From contig NZ_JAPEPC010000001.1 of assembly GCF_026340465.1 (NCBI RefSeq), forward strand, positions 248,001-312,000: a stretch of DNA of 64,000 bases, in the 5' to 3' direction. Under the pieces are notes generated by a model. The model saw only the letters and a program-made list of their open reading frames with translations. It did not search any database and was not told the origin of the DNA. Made by a program: the position numbers and the translations under genes. How positions within the stretch are numbered: position 1 is the stretch's first letter; every line of letters begins with the position of its first letter. Positions 36,556 through 45,555 of this stretch are shown one piece after another. Source of the stretch: Streptomyces sp. NBC_01306 (lineage in GTDB: Bacteria; Actinomycetota; Actinomycetes; Streptomycetales; Streptomycetaceae).

Positions 36556-38031
36556 ATGTGGCATGTCCGAACGCCTGAGACCAGTGCGTCCGACATCAGC
36601 ACTTCATCAGGCGCGATCCCGCATGGGATGCGCCTGAAAGCACCGTGGTACCTGCCGACGGCGCTGCTCGCCGACGTCGCGGCGACAGCGCTGCCGGTCG
36701 CTCTCGTGTTCCGCGCCCAGGGCCAGCCGTACGCGCTCCGGTCGGCGGCCGTGACGGCGCTCGCCTGGCTCGGGGTGCAGGCGCTCCGGCACCGCTACAC
36801 CAAGCGCGCCCTGGGCGAGTCCAGGGGTGCGCTGCCGGTCCTGCACGACTGGCTGATCCTGCTGGGTGTGCTGGCCGTGGTCCGCAGCGCGGCCGAACTG
36901 CACCACCCGCCGCTGCTCTGCCTGTTGGTCCTCCTGCCGGCCCTGCTGGCCACGCTCGTCTGCCGCCGGGCGACCTACCGGCATCTGGCGGCGGCCCGCC
37001 GCAAGGCCCAGGTCGTCACCCGGGTGCTGGTCGTCGGCGAACCGGCGGCCGCCGACGAGGTCGCCGGACATCTGGCGGGCCGCACCGACCACCCGTACGT
37101 CGTGGTCGGCATCGTGGCGGTCGGTGTGGGCGCGGTGGACAGCGGCTCGCGGCTGGCGGGCCGGCTGGCCCGGCAGGCCCCTGCGGCCACCGCCGACGAC
37201 ACCGTGCCGCTGCTGAGCGCCGCACGCGAGCTGGCCGCCGATGTCGTCCTGGTCGCACCCGGTGCGGGCATGTCGGGCGAGCGGCTGCGGCGGCTGTCCT
37301 GGGCGCTGCACGACGCCGGGGTCGAACTGGCCCTGGCCCCGGGCCTGGTGGAGATCTCCGTCAAGCGGATGGAGCCCGCATCGGCCGCCGGAATGGCTCT
37401 GCTGCGCATCGTGCCGCCGGTACGGCGCGGCGCCCAGCCGGTGCTGAAGTCCGTCACGGACCGGGCGGGCGCGGGTCTGGGGCTGCTGCTGCTGTCACCG
37501 CTGTTCCTGGTGATAGCCCTTGCGGTCGGGCTGAGTTCGGCCGGCCCGGTCTTCTACCGGCAGCAGCGGATCGGCCAGGGCGGCACGCCGTTCGTCATGT
37601 GGAAGTTCCGCACGATGCGGCTGGACGCGGACGCCCGCAAGGCCGAGCTGGCGGCGGCGAACGAGACCGACGGGCCGATGTTCAAGATGCGGCGCGACCC
37701 GCGGGTCACCCGGACCGGACGGCTGCTGCGCAGAACGTCCCTCGACGAACTGCCCCAGCTGATCAATGTGTTGCTCGGTGTCATGTCCCTGGTCGGCCCG
37801 CGCCCGCCGCTGCCCGAGGAGGTCGCGCTCTACAACGAGACGGAGGCCAGGCGGCTGGCCGTAAGGCCCGGGATGACCGGGCTCTGGCAGGTCAGCGGCC
37901 GGTCCGACCTCTCCTGGGACGAGGCCATCCAGCTCGATCTCCAGTACGTCGACAACTGGTCGTTCACCAGCGATGTCGATGTGATGGCCCGTACGCTCCG
38001 CGCCGTTGTCGACGGCCGCGGTGCGTACTGA
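36556..38031 (+). CDS. Polyprenyl phosphate glycosyl-1-phosphate transferase (EPS initiating enzyme, WcaJ/CpsE-like)
   Basis: This protein of about 491 residues has a membrane N-terminal half and CoA-binding-like domain, followed by the bacterial sugar transferase domain. That domain shows FYRQQRIGQGGTPFVMWKFR, RTSLDELPQLINVLLGVMSL, VGPRPPLPEEV and PGMTGLWQVSGRSDLSWDEA. It transfers a hexose-1-phosphate to undecaprenyl phosphate at the inner membrane, the first step of exopolysaccharide repeat assembly. ATG 36556 is preceded three bases upstream by a run of seven G residues; the open frame to 36451 lacks homology. It leads the EPS locus. Confidence 0.9.
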   Translation: MWHVRTPETSASDISTSSGAIPHGMRLKAPWYLPTALLADVAATALPVALVFRAQGQPYALRSAAVTALAWLGVQALRHRYTKRALGESRGALPVLHDWLILLGVLAVVRSAAELHHPPLLCLLVLLPALLATLVCRRATYRHLAAARRKAQVVTRVLVVGEPAAADEVAGHLAGRTDHPYVVVGIVAVGVGAVDSGSRLAGRLARQAPAATADDTVPLLSAARELAADVVLVAPGAGMSGERLRRLSWALHDAGVELALAPGLVEISVKRMEPASAAGMALLRIVPPVRRGAQPVLKSVTDRAGAGLGLLLLSPLFLVIALAVGLSSAGPVFYRQQRIGQGGTPFVMWKFRTMRLDADARKAELAAANETDGPMFKMRRDPRVTRTGRLLRRTSLDELPQLINVLLGVMSLVGPRPPLPEEVALYNETEARRLAVRPGMTGLWQVSGRSDLSWDEAIQLDLQYVDNWSFTSDVDVMARTLRAVVDGRGAY

Positions 38032-38083
38032 CCGGCCGCTGTCCGTGCCGCCCATGCGGGCAGGGACCCGGGCCCAGCGACCG

Positions 38084-39022
38084 TCAGCCGCGCTGCCAGG
38101 CGGCGTAGGTGGCGGCGATCCCGTCGCGCAGCGCGACGCCCGGCTTCCAGCCGAGCGAACTCAGCCGGGTGATGTCGAGCAGCTTGCGCGGGGTGCCGTC
38201 CGGCTTGGAGGTGTCCCAGCCGATCCGCCCCTCGAAGCCGGTCACTTCGGCCACGGTGGCGGCGAGTTCACGGATCGTCAGGTCGGCGCCGCAGCCGACG
38301 TTGACGGGTGCGTCGCCGTCGTACGAGCGGAGCAGCAGGGCGCAGGCGGAGGCCAGGTCGTCGACATGGAGGAACTCCCGGCGCGGGGTGCCGGAGCCCC
38401 AGAGCACCACCTCGTCGCGGCCTGCCGTGCGGGCCTCGTGGAAGCGGCGGATCAGCGCCGGCAGGACGTGCGAGGTCTCCAGGTCGAAGTTGTCGCCGGG
38501 CCCGTAGAGGTTGGTCGGCATGGCGGAGATGTAGGCCGCCCCGTACTGCTGCCGGTACGACTGGATCTGCACGATTCCGGCGATCTTGGCCAGCGCGTAC
38601 GCCTGGTTGGTGGGCTCCAGCGCCCCGGTCAGCAGGCAGTCCTCGCTGATCGGCTGCGGGGCGAGCTTCGGGTAGATGCAGGACGAGCCCAGGAAGAGCA
38701 GCCTGCCGACGCCCGCCGCGTGCGCCCCGGCGATCACGCTCAACTGGATCTGCAGGTTCTCCTCGATGAACTGGACCGGGTAGGTGCTGTTCGCCATGAT
38801 GCCGCCGACCTTGGCCGCGGCCAGGACGACCGCGTCGGGACGAGTGTCACCGAGGTAGCGCGCGGTGCTCACGGCGTCGCGCAGATCCAGTTCGGTACGG
38901 GTGCGGGTGAGGACCTGGTATCCGTCGGCGGTGAGCCTGCGGGCCACCGCCGATCCGACGAGGCCGCGGTGGCCGGCGACGAATATACGGGCGCCCGGCG
39001 GCAGGAACAGCGATTCAGTCAT
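38084..39022 (-). CDS. fcl: GDP-L-fucose synthase
   Basis: This 312-residue extended SDR epimerase/reductase has nucleotide motif [13 protein letters not shown] and the family-specific [19 protein letters not shown] (YxxxK with Tyr/Lys), preceded by [20 protein letters not shown]. It converts GDP-4-keto-6-deoxymannose to GDP-L-fucose with NADPH. The gene is divergent from gmd, which supplies its substrate, across a 125-base promoter region. Confidence 0.9.
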   Translation of the reverse strand: MTESLFLPPGARIFVAGHRGLVGSAVARRLTADGYQVLTRTRTELDLRDAVSTARYLGDTRPDAVVLAAAKVGGIMANSTYPVQFIEENLQIQLSVIAGAHAAGVGRLLFLGSSCIYPKLAPQPISEDCLLTGALEPTNQAYALAKIAGIVQIQSYRQQYGAAYISAMPTNLYGPGDNFDLETSHVLPALIRRFHEARTAGRDEVVLWGSGTPRREFLHVDDLASACALLLRSYDGDAPVNVGCGADLTIRELAATVAEVTGFEGRIGWDTSKPDGTPRKLLDITRLSSLGWKPGVALRDGIAATYAAWQRG

Positions 39023-39101
39023 GAGCCGGATCATGCCAGGACGAAGCCCGTCACCGGGGCCGAGATGCTGACTTATTTCCCGAACCACAACATAACCGCG
39101 G

Positions 39102-39122
39102 GGTCCGGGCGGGTCCCGGACC
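39102..39122. promoter_or_regulatory. Inverted repeat between fcl and gmd
   Basis: GGTCCGGG (39102-39109) and CCCGGACC (39115-39122) with a 5-base spacer, 26 bases before the gmd start. It is a possible shared operator for the divergent GDP-fucose genes. Confidence 0.35.
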
Positions 39123-39147
39123 GGTCCGCCAGAGAGGGACATCCCAT

Positions 39148-40161
39148 ATGAGCAAGTCCGCACTGATCACCGGAGTCACCGGTCAGGACGGTTCCTATCT
39201 GGCCGAGCTGCTGCTCTCCAAGGGCTACACGGTCCACGGGCTGCTCCGGCGTTCGTCGAGCTTCAACACGGAGCGGGTCGACCACATCTACCAGGATCCG
39301 CAGCAGCCCGACCGGTCCTTCGTGCTGCACCACGCGGACCTCGCCGACGGGGTGGCGCTGGTGAACCTGCTGCGTGAGCTGAGACCGGACGAGGTCTACA
39401 ACCTCGGGGCCCAGTCCCACGTCAGGGTCTCCTTCGACGCCCCCCTGTACACGGGCGATGTGACGGGTCTCGGGGCGCTGCGGCTTCTGGAGGCCATCCG
39501 GGCGAGCGGCATCGAGACCCGCTACTACCAGGCGTCGTCCTCCGAGATGTTCGGCGCCACCCCGCCCCCGCAGCACGAGGGCACGCCGTTCCATCCGCGC
39601 AGCCCGTACGGCGCGGCCAAGGTCTTCGGGTACTGGACCACGGTCAACTACCGTGAGGCGTACGGCATGTACGCGGTGAACGGCATCCTCTTCAACCACG
39701 AGTCGCCGCGCCGGGGCGAGACCTTCGTGACCCGGAAGGTGACCCGCGCGGTGGCGCGCATCAAGGCGGGACTCCAGGACCGGCTCTACCTGGGCAATCT
39801 GGACGCCGTACGCGACTGGGGGTACGCCCCGGAGTACGTGGACGCGATGTGGCGGATGCTCCAGCACGACGAGCCGACCGACTTCGTGGTGGCGACCGGA
39901 GTGGCGGCGACGGTACGGGAGTTCGTGGAGACGGCCTTCGCGCACGCGGGCCTGGACTGGGACAGGTACGTCCGCTACGACCCGAAGTACGAGCGCCCCA
40001 GTGAGGTGGACGCGCTGATCGGCGACCCGGCCAAGGCGAACGAACTGCTCGGCTGGAAGCCGGAGGTGCTCGTGGAGGAGCTGGCCCGGATCATGGTGGA
40101 CGCCGATGTGCGTCAGGTGGCGGACCAACTGGCCGGTGCGAACGTCCGCATCGACCGCTGA
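39148..40161 (+). CDS. gmd: GDP-mannose 4,6-dehydratase
   Basis: This 337-residue SDR dehydratase has [56 protein letters not shown] and [20 protein letters not shown], all hallmarks of Gmd. It makes GDP-4-keto-6-deoxy-D-mannose, which Fcl encoded next door turns into GDP-L-fucose. The polymer of this locus therefore probably contains fucose or a related 6-deoxyhexose. Confidence 0.93.
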   Translation: MSKSALITGVTGQDGSYLAELLLSKGYTVHGLLRRSSSFNTERVDHIYQDPQQPDRSFVLHHADLADGVALVNLLRELRPDEVYNLGAQSHVRVSFDAPLYTGDVTGLGALRLLEAIRASGIETRYYQASSSEMFGATPPPQHEGTPFHPRSPYGAAKVFGYWTTVNYREAYGMYAVNGILFNHESPRRGETFVTRKVTRAVARIKAGLQDRLYLGNLDAVRDWGYAPEYVDAMWRMLQHDEPTDFVVATGVAATVREFVETAFAHAGLDWDRYVRYDPKYERPSEVDALIGDPAKANELLGWKPEVLVEELARIMVDADVRQVADQLAGANVRIDR

Positions 40162-40193
40162 CGTGAACGACTTCATGCCTGGGGGGTATGTAC

Positions 40194-42938
40194 ATGCGTA
40201 GATCCAGATCCAGATCCAGATCGAGATCCAGAGGGCTTTCGGCCGCCCTCGTCCTCACTGTCACAGCGGGTCTGGGGGTGACAGCCGCGGCACCGGCCAC
40301 GGCGGTCACCCCTCCGGTGGCGTTCACCGCGGACAACCTGCCGACCTGGCAGACCAACGGAATCGTCTGGGCGCTGGCCGAGGCGCAGGGGACCGTCTTC
40401 GTCGGCGGTACGTTCTCGCAGGTCCGGCCGCCGGACGGGGCGAGCGGGACGCCGCAGGACGCCGTCAACTTCGTGGCGATGAACGCCGCGACCGGGGCGC
40501 CCACGTCCTGCAAGCTGTCGTTCACCGTGGGCAGCGGCACCGCGACCGTCCGGGCGCTCGCGGTCTCGCCCGACAAGAAGACCCTGTACGCGGGCGGCTA
40601 CTTCGGCGCCGTCAACGGTGTACAGGCCAGCAGCCTCGCGGCGATCGACATCGCCACCTGCGCCCCCGAGCCGGACTTCCACCCGAGTTTCCCGGCGACC
40701 GTGCGGGCGCTCGCGGTTACCGGCGACACGGTGTACGCGGGCGGCGACTTCGGGACCGTCGCGGGCGAGACCCGCAAGCGGTTCGCCGCGGTGGACAGCG
40801 GCACCGGGGCGCTGCGGCCGTTCCGGGCGGACGCCGACCTGCCGGGCCGCGCGATCGCGGTCACGCCCGACGGGCACGATGTCCTGCTCGGCGGTGACTT
40901 CTTCACCGTCAACGGCGCCGACTCGCACGCGCTGGCCGTGGTCGACGCCACATCGGGCGACAACGTGAAGACGTATCCGGGCTTCATCGAGACCAACTCG
41001 GTCGTCAAGACCATCGGGACCGACGCGACCGGTTTCTACACCGGCAACGAGGGGACGGGCGGCGGCGTCTTCGACGGGCGGATCGCGCTGAACCTCAGCG
41101 ATCTCGGCCAGCGCTGGCGCGACACCTGCCTGGGCGCCACCCAGGCCGTGCTGTCGTACGAGAACGTCCTCTACAGCGCGTCGCACGCCCACGACTGCTC
41201 CAGTGTCGGTGAGTTCCCGGACGGCCCGCGCAACCATCTGCTGGCCCAGCCGACCACCTCGGTCGGCAAGCTCGGCTGGTTCCCGAACACCAACGACGGT
41301 CTGGGCGAGGGCATCGGCCCGCGCGCACTGGCCGTATCGGACACCGGGTCGAACAAGTACCTCTGGGTCGGCGGCGAGTTCACCACGGTCAACGCCGCGC
41401 CCGCCCAGGGGCTCACCCGGTTCGCGGCGAGCCCCGACACCGGGGTGCCGGGCGTGCCGCAGGCCAGTGCGTCCAGCATCAAGCCCGGTGAGGTGCAGGT
41501 GCGCTGGCGCTCCAGCACCGATCTGGACGACAGCAAGCTGACGTACAAGGTGTACCGCAACGGCTCGTCGACCCCGGTGTACACGGCGGACGGCGAATCG
41601 CTGCCGTGGTCGCGGCCCCAGATGTCGTTCAGGGACACCGGCGTGACCGCCGGCCAGACCTACACCTACCGGGTCACGGCGACGGACGCGGCGGGCAACG
41701 CCAGCGGTCTTTCGCCCACCGCGACGGTCACCGTCCCCTCGTCGGCGGAGGCGTACCCGACGGCCGTCCTCAAGGACGGCGCCACCCAGTACTGGCGCTA
41801 CGACGAGGGCAGCTCGCCCTTCACCGGCGACTCGTCCCCGTCCGACAGCAGCGGAATCCAGCTCAACGGGCCGTCGCTCCGGCAGACTCCCGCCGCGGTC
41901 AACGGCCCCAGTACGGCGATAAGTTTCGACGGCACCGACCAGGTCGTGTACAGCGACCGCAGGACGACCGTGGACGGTGACTACTCCATCGAGACCTGGT
42001 TCAGGACGACCACCGACCGCGGCGGCAAACTCGTCGGGTTCGGCAACAACACCACCAAGACCAGCAGCAACTACGACAAGAACATCTACCTCACCGACGA
42101 CGGACATCTGGTCTTCGGTGTGTACACCGGCGGGGCGCAGACCGTCACGGCGCCGGGCACCTACAACAACGGTGCCTGGCACCATGTGGTCGCCACCCAG
42201 GGCGCGTCCGGTATGGCGCTCTATGTCGACGGTGCGCTGAAGGCGTCGTCGAAGGTGACGGGCAACCAGGCGTACTCCGGCTACTGGCGGGTCGGCGGTG
42301 ACCAGCTCAACGGCTGGCCGCAGCAGCCCACGAGCAACTTCTTCGCGGGCCAGATCGACGAGACGGCCATCTACCCCTCGGTGCTCACCGCGCAGCAGGT
42401 GGCCGACCACCACAAGCTGGCGAGCGCCCCGGCGGACACCGTCTCCACCGTCCGGGCCACCGAGGACAGTTACGTCAACGCGGGTGCGCCGGGCACGAAC
42501 TACGGCACGTCGAGCTCGCTCGCCGTGCGCGGCACATCGGCGTACGCGTCGTATCTGCGTTTCACCCTGCCGTCCGCCCCGGCGGGCACGGTGCTGAAGA
42601 GCGCCAGGCTGTCGGTGAAGACCTCGACCCAGACCGGCGCGGGCTCGGCGGACAGCCAGTCCGTCGTCCCGGTCACCGGGGACTGGACGGAGTCCGCTCT
42701 GACGTACAGCAACCGGCCCGCACCGGATCCTGGCACACTCGGCACGCTGAGCGGTGCGACGGACGGCTCCACCGTCTACTCGGCCCCGCTCGACACGACC
42801 GCGCTCACCCCGGCACTGGGCAGCCCCTACAGCCTGGCACTGACGAGCACGGGCACGGATCCGCTCTGGCTGTGGTCCCGCGAGGCCACCGCGGCCGAGG
42901 GCACCCCGCAGCTCGTGCTGACCTTCGGCGCACCGTGA
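40194..42938 (+). CDS. Large secreted multidomain protein: beta-propeller, FN3, LamG, DNRLRE
   Basis: The protein is about 914 residues long. The N-terminus MRRSRSRSRSRSRG, encoded by a hexanucleotide repeat, is followed by a hydrophobic core and an ATA-type signal cleavage region. Beta-propeller-like repeats (FVGGTFSQV, YAGGYFGAV, YAGGDFGTV, LLGGDFFTV) span about 40-390. Next come a fibronectin type III domain (about 415-515), a LamG/concanavalin-like domain (about 520-740, DYSIETWFRTTTDRGG) and a C-terminal DNRLRE domain (about 745-914). All are adhesion or carbohydrate-binding folds, so a cell-surface or matrix role is likely. ATG 40194 is favoured over 40188 because the G6 run (40181-40186) is then at normal ribosome-site distance. 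Confidence 0.78.
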   Translation: MRRSRSRSRSRSRGLSAALVLTVTAGLGVTAAAPATAVTPPVAFTADNLPTWQTNGIVWALAEAQGTVFVGGTFSQVRPPDGASGTPQDAVNFVAMNAATGAPTSCKLSFTVGSGTATVRALAVSPDKKTLYAGGYFGAVNGVQASSLAAIDIATCAPEPDFHPSFPATVRALAVTGDTVYAGGDFGTVAGETRKRFAAVDSGTGALRPFRADADLPGRAIAVTPDGHDVLLGGDFFTVNGADSHALAVVDATSGDNVKTYPGFIETNSVVKTIGTDATGFYTGNEGTGGGVFDGRIALNLSDLGQRWRDTCLGATQAVLSYENVLYSASHAHDCSSVGEFPDGPRNHLLAQPTTSVGKLGWFPNTNDGLGEGIGPRALAVSDTGSNKYLWVGGEFTTVNAAPAQGLTRFAASPDTGVPGVPQASASSIKPGEVQVRWRSSTDLDDSKLTYKVYRNGSSTPVYTADGESLPWSRPQMSFRDTGVTAGQTYTYRVTATDAAGNASGLSPTATVTVPSSAEAYPTAVLKDGATQYWRYDEGSSPFTGDSSPSDSSGIQLNGPSLRQTPAAVNGPSTAISFDGTDQVVYSDRRTTVDGDYSIETWFRTTTDRGGKLVGFGNNTTKTSSNYDKNIYLTDDGHLVFGVYTGGAQTVTAPGTYNNGAWHHVVATQGASGMALYVDGALKASSKVTGNQAYSGYWRVGGDQLNGWPQQPTSNFFAGQIDETAIYPSVLTAQQVADHHKLASAPADTVSTVRATEDSYVNAGAPGTNYGTSSSLAVRGTSAYASYLRFTLPSAPAGTVLKSARLSVKTSTQTGAGSADSQSVVPVTGDWTESALTYSNRPAPDPGTLGTLSGATDGSTVYSAPLDTTALTPALGSPYSLALTSTGTDPLWLWSREATAAEGTPQLVLTFGAP

Positions 42939-42967
42939 TCCGCAGGTGACGCCACCTCACTGACAGC

Positions 42968-42997
42968 GTGCGGGGCCCGGTCAGCCGGGCCCCGCAC
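42968..42997 (+). terminator. Hairpin after the multidomain secreted protein
   Basis: Perfect 13-bp arms 42968-42980 and 42985-42997 with a 4-base TCAG loop. Confidence 0.75.
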
Positions 42998-43021
42998 CGC
43001 CCGTACCACAGGAGCACTCTC

Positions 43022-43705
43022 ATGCGTCCACTCCACCGGCGTGCGGCGGCCGCCGCGGCCGCGCTGGCCGCCCTCGTCTCCGTCTCCGCCTGCGGTTCGT
43101 CCGGTTCCCCGCACGACGGCGGGAAGAGCGGGGCCGGCGCCCGGCACAGCCCGGCCCCGGCGGCGAGCATCCCGGACCAGCAGACCGCGACCGGTCCCGC
43201 ACCGTCCCCCTCGGCGAAGGAGCCGATGCTGCCGGACTCCCGGCTCACCCCCGTCACCGGCTCGTTCAGCAAGAAGGACAAGAAGTATCTGAGCGGGCGG
43301 GTGCCGCAGGACATGGACCCCTCCGCCGTGCTGCAGACGGGTCAGGAGAGCTGCCAGCGGGTGGCCAGGACCGCCGCACACGACAAGAACGCGGCGGTGG
43401 GGGCGGTCATCGCGGGTGACATCCCCGACGCGAAGGCCGCCATCACGCTGCTCTGTCCGGACCAGAAGCCGGTGCTCAAGGCCGCGGACGCGGGCTTCCC
43501 CGACGGCACCCGGAAGAACCCGCGGGCGGGCACCTACCGCGCTCTGACGTCCGCTGCCGACTGCACCTGGCGGGTGTCGGGAAGCGGCGGCAAGGTGCTC
43601 GCATCCGGGCCGGGCACGGGCGCCAAGGGGACCGTCGAGGCCCGGATCCCTGCGGGCGCGGCCGAGTTCACGTCTTCCGGCTGCTACGCCTGGGTGCCCG
43701 CGTAA
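43022..43705 (+). CDS. Putative lipoprotein
   Basis: This 227-residue protein has a signal peptide ending in the lipobox VSVSAC (Cys near residue 24), an Ala/Pro/Ser-rich linker and a C-terminal domain with four further Cys residues (ESCQRVA, LLCPD, ADCTWRV, SGCYAW) that could form disulfides outside the cell. No family is recognised. AGGAG precedes ATG 43022. Its 3' end overlaps the convergent glycosyltransferase gene by 38 bases. Confidence 0.75.
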   Translation: MRPLHRRAAAAAAALAALVSVSACGSSGSPHDGGKSGAGARHSPAPAASIPDQQTATGPAPSPSAKEPMLPDSRLTPVTGSFSKKDKKYLSGRVPQDMDPSAVLQTGQESCQRVARTAAHDKNAAVGAVIAGDIPDAKAAITLLCPDQKPVLKAADAGFPDGTRKNPRAGTYRALTSAADCTWRVSGSGGKVLASGPGTGAKGTVEARIPAGAAEFTSSGCYAWVPA

Positions 43706-44828
43706 CACCGCTCGCGCACCCCTCGTACACCGCGATGAGGGTGTCGAGCACGGCGTCCATCGAGAACGCCTGCGCCGCCAGCTTCCGGGCCGCGGCGGAG
43801 GCCGCCTCGTTGGCGCCGGGGTCCAGCAGCTCCAGCACCCCGGCGGCCAGCTCCGCGGCGCCGCCGACCACGCGGCCGGCCCCGGCGCCCGCGATGTCCC
43901 GGGCGAGCCCGTTCGAGTGCGTGACCACCGCGGGCGTCCCGGCCGCGAGGGCTTCCAGGACCGACATCGGGAACGGCTCGTCCACCGACGGCAGCACATA
44001 GACGTGGGCGTGCTGTAGCTCGGCGAGCATCTCACCGGCCGAGAGCGAACCGGGGCAGTGCACGCGCTCGCCGAGCCCGAGGCTGCTGATGAGCGCCTGT
44101 ACGGAGGCGAGTTCGCCCTCGTCGGGCCCGGCCACGACGAACTCGGCGTCGGGGTGGTGGCGCAGGATCTCCGGGACCGCGGCCACGAAGTCCTGCGGCC
44201 GCTTCCTGGCCTGGAGCCTGGCCGCGTACAGCACGCGCGGGGGTCCGGACGGGGTGGGCCCGGCCTCCTGGGCCGGCACCCCGTTCACCAGGCGCACCAG
44301 GTGGAGGGGGAGCCCGGGGCCGGTCGGGGCGACGGCTTCGAGGCCCCGGCGCTCGTGCTCGGTCAGATACAGCACGGCCGATGCGCGGCGGAGCACCCTG
44401 CGGACGGCCAGCGCGTCGAGCACCTTCGCGAGGAGCCGGTCGCTCGGGTCGACCATGCCGTGGGTCTGGAGCACGAGCGGCTTGCCCGCGCGCAGGGCCG
44501 CCAGGGCGACCGGCAGGGTCACCAGGTCGCGTGCGAGGTGCACATGGACGAGGTCGGCGTCGCGGACCAGGCGCCCGGCGGCCGCGACCAGGGCGGGCGA
44601 CGTGATGCCGCTGAAGCCGAGCGGCAGCATTCTGCGGGCCTGGAAGAGCCGGGCGGGCACGCCCTCCACCTCGGTGGGCAGCCGCCCGCCGAAGCCGTCG
44701 CCGAGAGCGACGAGCCGCGCCTCGTGACCGCGCTCCCGCAGTCCGCGGGAGAGGTTGAGCGCGACCCGGACGGGACCGCCGAAGGCGTGCGTCGGGCTGT
44801 GCAGGGTGACGGTGTGCAGGACTCTCAT
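43668..44828 (-). CDS. Glycosyltransferase family 4
   Basis: This 386-residue GT-B enzyme has an N-terminal fold beginning MRVLHTVTLHSPTHAFGGPV (glycine-rich acceptor loop) and a C-terminal domain with VLYAARLQARKRPQDFVAAV and the retaining GT4 signature VDEPFPMSVLEALAAGTPAV. It adds a sugar to the lipid-linked repeat unit on the cytosolic face. It is co-transcribed after the acetyltransferase gene with an ATGA overlap, and converges with the lipoprotein gene. Confidence 0.88.
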   Translation of the reverse strand: MRVLHTVTLHSPTHAFGGPVRVALNLSRGLRERGHEARLVALGDGFGGRLPTEVEGVPARLFQARRMLPLGFSGITSPALVAAAGRLVRDADLVHVHLARDLVTLPVALAALRAGKPLVLQTHGMVDPSDRLLAKVLDALAVRRVLRRASAVLYLTEHERRGLEAVAPTGPGLPLHLVRLVNGVPAQEAGPTPSGPPRVLYAARLQARKRPQDFVAAVPEILRHHPDAEFVVAGPDEGELASVQALISSLGLGERVHCPGSLSAGEMLAELQHAHVYVLPSVDEPFPMSVLEALAAGTPAVVTHSNGLARDIAGAGAGRVVGGAAELAAGVLELLDPGANEAASAAARKLAAQAFSMDAVLDTLIAVYEGCASGVTRAPRRSSRKT

Positions 44829-45364
44829 ACGGGCTCCCGCACCGGGCGCCGGCCATCCGCCGTGTGCAGCGTGAGGTCCGGGAGGTCCCGGTGGACGACC
44901 GTGCCCGCCGCGACGACGGCCTGCGCGCCGATGGTGACGCCCGCGAGCACCGTGGCGCGGGCGGCGACCCAGGCGCCGTCCTTCACCACGATCGGGGCGT
45001 TGCGGTAGCGGAAGTCGGCGGCACGGTGGTCATGGCTGCCGGTGCAGAGCAGCGCCTCCTGGGAGACACAGACATGCGCCCCCAGGGTGACCGGCTCCAG
45101 ATTGAGCAGCCAGGCACCCTCACCGATCCAGGTGTGGTCCCCCACGGTCAGCTTCCACGGCCACAGGACCCGTACCCGGTGCCGTATCAGCACCCCTTCA
45201 CCGACCGTCGCGCCGAAGGCCCGCAGCAGCGCGACCCGCAGCCGGGCCGGGCAGAACCACGCCATGAAGACGGTGTTCATCACGGCGAACCACAGCGCCT
45301 GCGTCAGCCGCCCCCGGCCCTTGTCGTATCCGGCCAGCGTGAACGCCGGTAGATTCCGCATCAC
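44825..45364 (-). CDS. WcaF-like hexapeptide acetyltransferase
   Basis: This 179-residue left-handed beta-helix enzyme has RVLWPWKLTVGDHTWIGEGA, NLEPVTLGAHVCVSQEALLC, TGSHDH and GAWVAARATVLAGVTIGAQA. It matches the colanic-acid WcaF acetyltransferase group and would O-acetylate a sugar of the repeat unit using acetyl-CoA. It is the first gene of a two-gene minus-strand unit with the glycosyltransferase. It is divergent from the polymerase gene. Confidence 0.85.
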   Translation of the reverse strand: MMRNLPAFTLAGYDKGRGRLTQALWFAVMNTVFMAWFCPARLRVALLRAFGATVGEGVLIRHRVRVLWPWKLTVGDHTWIGEGAWLLNLEPVTLGAHVCVSQEALLCTGSHDHRAADFRYRNAPIVVKDGAWVAARATVLAGVTIGAQAVVAAGTVVHRDLPDLTLHTADGRRPVREPV

Positions 45365-45488
45365 TTCACCCCCACTGGCGCCTCCCCAGACGCCTGAGCG
45401 CTCAGCCTAGTGGGTGATACGCGCAGACGCCGGAAGCTACGGGAGGACAGCGGCCTCGGTAGACTGCCGGCGGGGAAGTACAGCGGGG

Positions 45489-45537
45489 CGTTCAACCAGG
45501 GGCGTTCAACAGGGTCGTTCAACCAGGGGCGTTGAAC
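45489..45537. repeat. Four CGTTCAAC repeats before the polymerase gene
   Basis: CGTTCAAC lies at 45489, 45503 and 45516, and the mirror variant CGTTGAAC at 45530, spaced 14, 13 and 14 bases. The array ends 18 bases before ATG 45556. Confidence 0.7.
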
Positions 45538-45555
45538 AGGGGGCGGGGGCCATCC

